From contig JBKJPX010000094.1 of NCBI GenBank assembly GCA_046594215.1, positions 1 through 64,000 on the forward strand: 64,000 nt of DNA, read 5' to 3'. The stretch's first letter is position 1. Each line of letters begins with the position of its first letter. The stretch comes from Panacagrimonas sp046594215. GTDB taxonomy: Bacteria; Pseudomonadota; Gammaproteobacteria; Nevskiales; Nevskiaceae. The notes beneath the pieces are model-generated. The model saw only the letters and a program-made list of their open reading frames with translations, ran no database searches and was not told the origin of the DNA. Both the position numbers and the translations under genes were made by a program. Below are positions 59,217 through 64,000 of this stretch, one piece after another.

Positions 59217-61808
59217 GTGAACCAAGACTACGAACCGCGCGCCGTCGAGCGCGCCGCCCAGGATTTCTGGCATTCCCGCCGCGCCTTCGAGGTGAAGGAA
59301 GATCCTTCGCGCGAGAAGTACTACTGCCTGTCGATGTTCCCGTACCCCAGCGGCAAGCTTCACATGGGGCACGTGCGCAACTACACGATCGGCGACGTGA
59401 TGAGCCGCTACCAGCGCATGCTGGGCAAGAACGTGCTGCAGCCGATGGGCTTCGACGCCTTCGGCCTGCCGGCGGAGAACGCGGCCATCGCCAACCACAC
59501 GGCGCCGGCCAAGTGGACCTACGCCAACATCGAGTACATGAAGAAGCAGCTCGACGCTCTGGGCTTCGGCTACGACTGGACGCGCGAGGTGCAGACCTGC
59601 CGTCCCGACTACTACCGCTGGGAGCAGCTGCTGTTCACACGGCTCATGAAGAAGGGCCTGGTCTACCGCAAGAACGCGGTGGTGAACTGGGACCCGATCG
59701 ACCAGACGGTGCTGGCCAACGAGCAGGTCGTCGACGGCCGCGGCTGGCGCTCGGGCGCGGTGGTCGAGCGTCGCGAGATCCCGCAGTGGTTCCTGAAGAT
59801 CACCGCCTACGCGCAGGAACTTCTCGACGGTCTCGACACGCTTCCTGGCTGGCCCGATTCGGTCAAGACCATGCAGCGCAACTGGATCGGTCGCTCGGAA
59901 GGGCTGGAGTTCCAGTTCCAGATCCACGGCCACGCGCCGCTGACCGTCTACACCACGCGCCCTGACACGATCATGGGCGTGACTTACGTCGCCGTCGCCG
60001 CCGAGCATCCGCTCGCGCTGGCCGCCGCGGCCGACAAGCCCGAGCTGGCCGCGTTCCTGAAGGACGCGTCGCGCAGCGGCGTGGCCGAGGCCGAGATGGA
60101 GACGATGGAGAAGCGCGGCATGCCGCTGGGCATCTTCGCCATCCACCCGATCTCCGGCGAGAAGGTTCCCGTGTGGGCCGCAAACTTCGTGCTCATGGGT
60201 TACGGCACCGGCGCCGTGATGGCCGTGCCCGGGCACGACGAGCGCGATCACGCCTTCGCGCTCAAGTACGGCCTGGCGATCAGGCAGGTCGTCGCGATCG
60301 AAGGCCAGGCCTACGAGATCGATCGCTGGCAGGACTGGTACGCGGACAAGGTCGCGCCGACGATGCGCGTCGTGAATTCGGGTTCGCTCGATGGCCTGGA
60401 CTACAAGCAGGCCTTCGATGCGCTCGTCGCTCGCTTCGAAAAGGAAGGGATCGGCAAGCGCCGCGTGAACTTCCGTCTGCGCGACTGGGGCGTCTCGCGC
60501 CAGCGCTACTGGGGTTGCCCCATACCGGTGATCTACTGCGCCAACTGCGACGCGCAGCCGGTGCCCGAAGACCAGTTGCCCGTGGTGCTGCCCGAGGACG
60601 TCGAGTTCTCCGGCGTGAAATCCCCGATCAAGGCTGACCCCAACTGGCGCAAGACGACCTGCCCGAACTGCGGCGGTCCCGCCGAGCGCGAGACCGACAC
60701 CTTCGACACCTTCTTCGAATCCAGCTGGTACTCGGCGCGCTTCACGTCGCCCGGTGCGCAGCAGCTCGTCGACGAGCGCGCGCATTACTGGCTGCCGGTG
60801 GACCAGTACATCGGCGGCATCGAGCACGCGATCCTGCACCTGTTGTACTTCCGCTTCTTCCACAAGCTGATGCGCGACGAAGGCTTCGTGAAAGGCGACG
60901 AGCCGGCGACCAACCTGCTGACGCAGGGCATGGTGGTGAAGGAGACCTACTTCACAGAGCACGATGGCAAGAAGACCTGGATCAACCCGGCCGACGTGAT
61001 CATCGAGCACGACGCCAAGGGCCACCCGCTGTCCGCGAAGCTGGCCACGGACGGCTCGTCGGTGCAGATCGGCGGTGTGGAGAAGATGTCGAAATCGAAG
61101 AACAACGGGATCGACCCGCAGGTCCTCATTGACCGCTACGGTGCGGACACCGTGCGGCTGTTCGCGATGTTCGCCTCGCCGCCGGACGCCTCGCTCGAGT
61201 GGAACGACTCGGGGGTGGAGGGCGCCGCGCGCTTCATGCGACGCCTCTGGCGCGGCGTGCAGACGCATGTCTCGCAAGGTCCCGCGCCCGCGCTCGACAA
61301 GGGCACGCTCACGCAGCCGCAGAAAACGCTGCGCGCTGCGCTTCACGACACGCTCGCCAAGGTCGGCGACGACTACGGCCGGCGCAAGCAGTACAACACC
61401 GCCATCGCCGCGGTGATGGAACTCATGAACACGGTCGCGAAGTTTGAGGACGCCTCGCCGCAGGGCCGCTCCGTGTTGCAGGAGGTGTGGGAGAGCATCG
61501 TGCTCGTGCTCAACCCGATCGTGCCGCACGCCACGCATGAGCTCTGGCAGGCGCTCACGAGCCGCAGTGACGCGCTCGATGCGCGCTTCCCGGTGCCCGA
61601 CGAGTCGGCGCGCGTGAAGGACGAGGTCTCGCTGGTGGTGCAGGTCAACGGCAAGCTGCGCGGGCACATCGTGGTAGCGCGCACGGCGACGCAGGATCAG
61701 GTGATCGCCGCGGCGCTGGCAGACGAGAACGTGCGCAAGTTCATCGCCGACGCGACGCCCAAGAAGGTGATCGTGGTGCCGGGCAAGCTCGTGAACATCG
61801 TCGTATGA
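59217..61808 (+). CDS. leuS: Leucyl-tRNA synthetase
   Basis: An 863-residue class I synthetase that charges tRNA-Leu. The HIGH motif is HMGH (49-52) in MFPYPSGKLHMGHVRNYTIG, the CP1 editing domain has TTRPDTIMGVTYVAVAAEHPLA with the conserved threonine-rich and DERD (HDERDHAFA) motifs, and KMSKSKNN lies at 623-630. I start at GTG 59217 because it gives the family N-terminus (NQDYEPRAVERAAQ) and because a TAGACT promoter-like element lies just upstream; the frame is open to 59163. lptE overlaps its stop. Confidence 0.96.
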   Translation: MNQDYEPRAVERAAQDFWHSRRAFEVKEDPSREKYYCLSMFPYPSGKLHMGHVRNYTIGDVMSRYQRMLGKNVLQPMGFDAFGLPAENAAIANHTAPAKWTYANIEYMKKQLDALGFGYDWTREVQTCRPDYYRWEQLLFTRLMKKGLVYRKNAVVNWDPIDQTVLANEQVVDGRGWRSGAVVERREIPQWFLKITAYAQELLDGLDTLPGWPDSVKTMQRNWIGRSEGLEFQFQIHGHAPLTVYTTRPDTIMGVTYVAVAAEHPLALAAAADKPELAAFLKDASRSGVAEAEMETMEKRGMPLGIFAIHPISGEKVPVWAANFVLMGYGTGAVMAVPGHDERDHAFALKYGLAIRQVVAIEGQAYEIDRWQDWYADKVAPTMRVVNSGSLDGLDYKQAFDALVARFEKEGIGKRRVNFRLRDWGVSRQRYWGCPIPVIYCANCDAQPVPEDQLPVVLPEDVEFSGVKSPIKADPNWRKTTCPNCGGPAERETDTFDTFFESSWYSARFTSPGAQQLVDERAHYWLPVDQYIGGIEHAILHLLYFRFFHKLMRDEGFVKGDEPATNLLTQGMVVKETYFTEHDGKKTWINPADVIIEHDAKGHPLSAKLATDGSSVQIGGVEKMSKSKNNGIDPQVLIDRYGADTVRLFAMFASPPDASLEWNDSGVEGAARFMRRLWRGVQTHVSQGPAPALDKGTLTQPQKTLRAALHDTLAKVGDDYGRRKQYNTAIAAVMELMNTVAKFEDASPQGRSVLQEVWESIVLVLNPIVPHATHELWQALTSRSDALDARFPVPDESARVKDEVSLVVQVNGKLRGHIVVARTATQDQVIAAALADENVRKFIADATPKKVIVVPGKLVNIVV

Positions 61809-62446
61809 AGACATTGCTGCGAGGTCTCGCGCTGTCCGCTTTCGTGGCGCTGCTCGCCGCCTGCGGCTTCCACGCCGCCGGCACCCGGCCGCTGCCGGAA
61901 CCGCTCAGGCGTGTACGCGTGGATCTCGTCGCGCCCTACCGCGTTTCCGAGCCCCCGGTGGAGACCGCGCTTCGCGACCGCCTCGTGCAACGCGGCGCCG
62001 AGATGGTCAAAAAGGACAAGGGCGACGAGGGCGTTACGGTGATCCGGCTCTCGGACCTGCGCGAAGCGCGCGAGGTCCTATCGGTAGGGCCTGACGGCAA
62101 GGCGCTCGAATACGAGTTGATCCTGCGCGTGCGCTACGAAGTCCGCACCGGACAGCACGTGTGGATCCCACCTTCGCAAATGGAGACGCGCCACGAGTAC
62201 AGTTTCAATGCGCAACAGGTTCTGCCCAAGGAGCAGGAGGCCGAGCGCCTGCGGGAATTCCTCGAAAACGAACTGGCCGAGATGCTGATGCTCAGGATCG
62301 AGGCGACGACGGCTCGCGTGGCGGAATCCGAAGCTGCTGCGCCAGCAGCTGCGCCGGATGCAGCACCGGCGGCGACGACAACGGCCCCTGGACCGACGAC
62401 CCCGCCGTCGACGTCAACGACCCCGACGCTGCCGCCGAGCGAGTAA
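61805..62446 (+). CDS. lptE: LPS-assembly lipoprotein LptE
   Basis: A 213-residue outer-membrane lipoprotein that plugs and assists LptD in LPS insertion. Lipobox LAAC (C20) is followed by GFHAAGTRPLPEPLRRVRVD, the classical LptE/RlpB start, and a mixed alpha/beta domain ending near residue 165 (LENELAEMLMLRIEATT). Its start overlaps leuS (ATGA), the usual order. The last 50 residues are Ala/Pro/Thr-rich, and the gene's end is coded antisense to the next gene (155-nt overlap). Confidence 0.9.
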   Translation: MKTLLRGLALSAFVALLAACGFHAAGTRPLPEPLRRVRVDLVAPYRVSEPPVETALRDRLVQRGAEMVKKDKGDEGVTVIRLSDLREAREVLSVGPDGKALEYELILRVRYEVRTGQHVWIPPSQMETRHEYSFNAQQVLPKEQEAERLREFLENELAEMLMLRIEATTARVAESEAAAPAAAPDAAPAATTTAPGPTTPPSTSTTPTLPPSE

Positions 62447-63629
62447 GGCCGCCGGCGATGTGCAGCGAGCAACCCACGTTGCCGCTGAGGATGAGATCCG
62501 GCGCGATGCGCGCGATCGACGCAAGACTGGGCGCGAGCAGGCGGTCGGATTCTTCGGGGTGCGTGATGAAGTGGCTGCCCGCTGCGCCACAGCAGCCCAG
62601 GCCGCGATCGAGTTCGACCACTTCCAGTGCCGGGATGCGTGCCAGCAGCGCACGCAGTCCGGCATCCGATTTCACCGTGCTCGACGCCGTGCAAGGCGTG
62701 TGCAGCGCCACGCGGATGGGCAGCGGCGCGAAGGCGAGCCGATCGGCACGCGGCAGCAGCCAGTCCGAATATTCCTTCACGCGCGCGGCGAACGCAGCGC
62801 CACCCTCGTCGGGCGCGAGCTCGGCGTAATCGCGAAGGGTCGCAGCGCAGCCCGTGGTCAGGCTCGCGATGCGCTCGGCGCCAGCGAAGGCGTCGAGGTT
62901 GCTGCGCGCGCAGGCCCTGGCCTGCCGCGGCAGCCCGGCGTGCTGGTGCAGCGCGCCGCAGCAGCCCTGGCCCGCCCCCCGCTCGACTGCGTAGCCAGCG
63001 ACGGTCAGCAGGACTTCCACCGCGTGGATGGCATCGCGCTCGAAGAGGTCCGTCGCACAGCCGCGGAACACGTAGATCGCGTCCCCCGCACCGGCGTCCC
63101 GATTGCGCGGGACCGGCACCTCGTGCGAACGCATCCCGGTCGACGGCGCGGGCACCATCGACTCGAGCCGCGCGAGCCGTCCACGCCCCAGCAGCCGCGC
63201 ACGCCGCACGAGCCCCTGCAGCCCCGATCGGCGGTACAGCATCCACTTCGTGCGCAGCATCGCGCGACCCACCGGCGACACCAGCATCGCGCCGAGCAGG
63301 CGTGTGATCCGAGTGCGCTGCGGGCGCAGCGCGGCGAGTCGCGCGCGACCGGCGTCGAGGATGTGCGAGTACGGCACACGCGCCGGACACACGTCGTCGC
63401 AGCGACCGCAGGACAGGCAACCGTCGAGATGCATTTCCATGCGCGGGCTCGCCTCGATCAGCCCGGTCACCAGGCCTTGCACGAGCATGATGCGACCACG
63501 GGGCGAATCGCCTTCGTGCTGCGAGTCGCCGTAGGTCGGGCAGTGCGGAAGACACAGGCCGCATTTCACGCACAGGTCCGCCTCGGCCAGGAGCCGGGCA
63601 TCCTGCGGCGTGGAGAAAGGCGCGGACAT
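62292..63629 (-). CDS. glcF: Glycolate oxidase iron-sulfur subunit-like protein (GlcF)
   Basis: A 445-residue Fe-S protein. Two [4Fe-4S] motifs lie at C20/C23/C26/C30 (CVKCGLCLPHC) and C71/C74/C77/C81 (CLSCGRCDDVC). Two CCG-type domains follow with GQGCCGALHQHAG and GLGCCGAAGSHF, plus TTGCAATLRDYAEL and SGNVGCSLHIAGGL. ATG 63629 matches the family start; longer in-frame starts exist at 63638 and 63713. The end VLHPAQLLAQQL matches GlcF C-termini but is separated from the core by an unusual Ser/Thr-rich insert. The FAD subunits (glcD/glcE) are not in the window. It overlaps lptE tail-to-tail. Confidence 0.88.
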   Translation of the reverse strand: MSAPFSTPQDARLLAEADLCVKCGLCLPHCPTYGDSQHEGDSPRGRIMLVQGLVTGLIEASPRMEMHLDGCLSCGRCDDVCPARVPYSHILDAGRARLAALRPQRTRITRLLGAMLVSPVGRAMLRTKWMLYRRSGLQGLVRRARLLGRGRLARLESMVPAPSTGMRSHEVPVPRNRDAGAGDAIYVFRGCATDLFERDAIHAVEVLLTVAGYAVERGAGQGCCGALHQHAGLPRQARACARSNLDAFAGAERIASLTTGCAATLRDYAELAPDEGGAAFAARVKEYSDWLLPRADRLAFAPLPIRVALHTPCTASSTVKSDAGLRALLARIPALEVVELDRGLGCCGAAGSHFITHPEESDRLLAPSLASIARIAPDLILSGNVGCSLHIAGGLTRSAAASGSLTSTAGSSVQGPLSSPPVLHPAQLLAQQLRIPPREPSSPRS

Positions 63630-63821
63630 GCCCGGCATCATCGCGGATTCCGCAACCCGACCGGGTCTCGCGCAACCCGCGGTAGACCCGAGCACGAATA
63701 TTGCGAACGACACGGCCGCACTCTGCCCCTGCTTGCCCGCTCACCTTCGTCCCTCTTTCCGCGCACGCGCGCGATATCGAAGGTGACCCCGCGCCGCGAG
63801 CTTCAACCCAAGGAGATCATG

Positions 63822-64000
63822 ATGGTTCGACGTACCGCTTTTGCAGTGATGCTGGTCGCTCCCGCGATCGCGCACAGCGAATGGAAAGGCGAAGCCGGCG
63901 CAGGCCTGCTCACCACCAGCGGCAATTCAAAGGCGCAGTCGTTCAACGGCAAGTTCCTGCTCGACTGGAAGTCCGGGGAATGGAGGAATCATTTGAACGC
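63822..64000 (+). CDS. DUF481 outer-membrane protein, 5' part (runs off the window)
   Basis: The first 59 codons of a gene continuing past the window end. A signal peptide (MVRRTAFAVMLVAPAIAHS) is followed by EWKGEAGAGLLTTSGNSKAQ and then FNGKFLLDWKSGEWRNHLN, the opening strands of DUF481/YdiY-type beta-barrel proteins. AAGGAG ends 6 nt before ATG 63822; an ATG at 63819 is also possible but very close to it. Probably an outer-membrane protein of unknown role. Confidence 0.75.
   Translation, partial: MVRRTAFAVMLVAPAIAHSEWKGEAGAGLLTTSGNSKAQSFNGKFLLDWKSGEWRNHLN

Noticed and set aside
59202..61814. 870-codon minus-strand open frame over leuS
   Set aside because: Antisense shadow; leuS on the plus strand has every expected motif.
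62134..63744. 536-codon minus-strand frame over lptE and glcF
   Set aside because: Alternative frame of the glcF region; the iron-sulfur motifs are only in the frame annotated as glcF.

Overview
The window is a GC-rich, densely coded chromosomal segment from a proteobacterium. A type IV pilus chemosensory (Pil-Chp) cluster, the gene order gshA-gshB-algH-ruvX-pyrB-pyrC', an lptE-leuS pair, PQQ biosynthesis genes, several outer-membrane-type lipoproteins and type I dihydroorotase-like PyrC' all point to a Beta- or Gammaproteobacterium. The sequence alone does not let me name the genus. No tRNA, rRNA, CRISPR array, transposase or prophage gene was recognised.

Region 1-21.5 kb. A hairpin-rich element of about 290 bp with near-perfect terminal inverted repeats ends on the stop codon of a 7Fe ferredoxin gene (fdxA). 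Then follow chpC, the giant kinase gene chpA, pilI and pilG on the minus strand. Divergent from them are the glutathione genes gshA and gshB, separated by a convergent copper-radical-oxidase lipoprotein gene on the minus strand, then algH (with an EF-Ts-like N-terminal domain), ruvX, pyrB and a catalytically dead pyrC'. The missing Pil-Chp genes pilH and pilJ sit after pyrC', so the chemosensory cluster is split around the glutathione/pyrimidine block. ATP-dependent pckA closes this block with a strong terminator.

Region 21.5-30.6 kb. The minus-strand pqqA-pqqC-pqqD-pqqE operon has no pqqB. Divergent from it is a prolyl-iminopeptidase-like gene, followed by a histidine kinase/LuxR-type regulator pair. 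After these come a quinone oxidoreductase, a carotenoid cleavage oxygenase and a DUF502 membrane protein.

Region 30.6-47.5 kb. A 1490-residue lipoprotein joins a galactose-oxidase-like copper radical oxidase to Ig-like, PKD, beta-propeller, di-haem cytochrome and PA14 modules. It is the larger paralogue of the lipoprotein at 10.3-12.2 kb. The rest is housekeeping and accessory genes: an AmpG-like MFS protein, a DUF4442 protein, a K+-channel-like small membrane protein, DUF2459, acpH, a YihG-like acyltransferase, NTF2-like and PrcB-like proteins, a GspE/PilB-type ATPase, a broken redoxin, a large polytopic membrane protein and an LVIVD-repeat lipoprotein.

Region 47.5-64 kb. The DUF47/pit phosphate pair, two Fpg/Nei-family glycosylases flanking an Old Yellow Enzyme-like gene and purT, and typA, whose start codon follows a terminator-like hairpin directly. 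Then come a His/Asp/Tyr-rich secreted protein, an acyl-CoA ligase, leuS-lptE and a convergent glcF-like gene overlapping lptE by 155 nt, and finally the start of a DUF481 outer-membrane protein. A family of short REP-like palindromes (CGGAC-NNN-GTCCG type) is scattered through the intergenic gaps.

Working picture: an aerobic twitching bacterium able to make PQQ, with secreted or outer-membrane copper radical oxidases. The most unusual items are the copper-oxidase/di-haem fusion, the EF-Ts-like/AlgH fusion, the typA leader hairpin, the lptE/glcF antisense overlap and the split Pil-Chp cluster.
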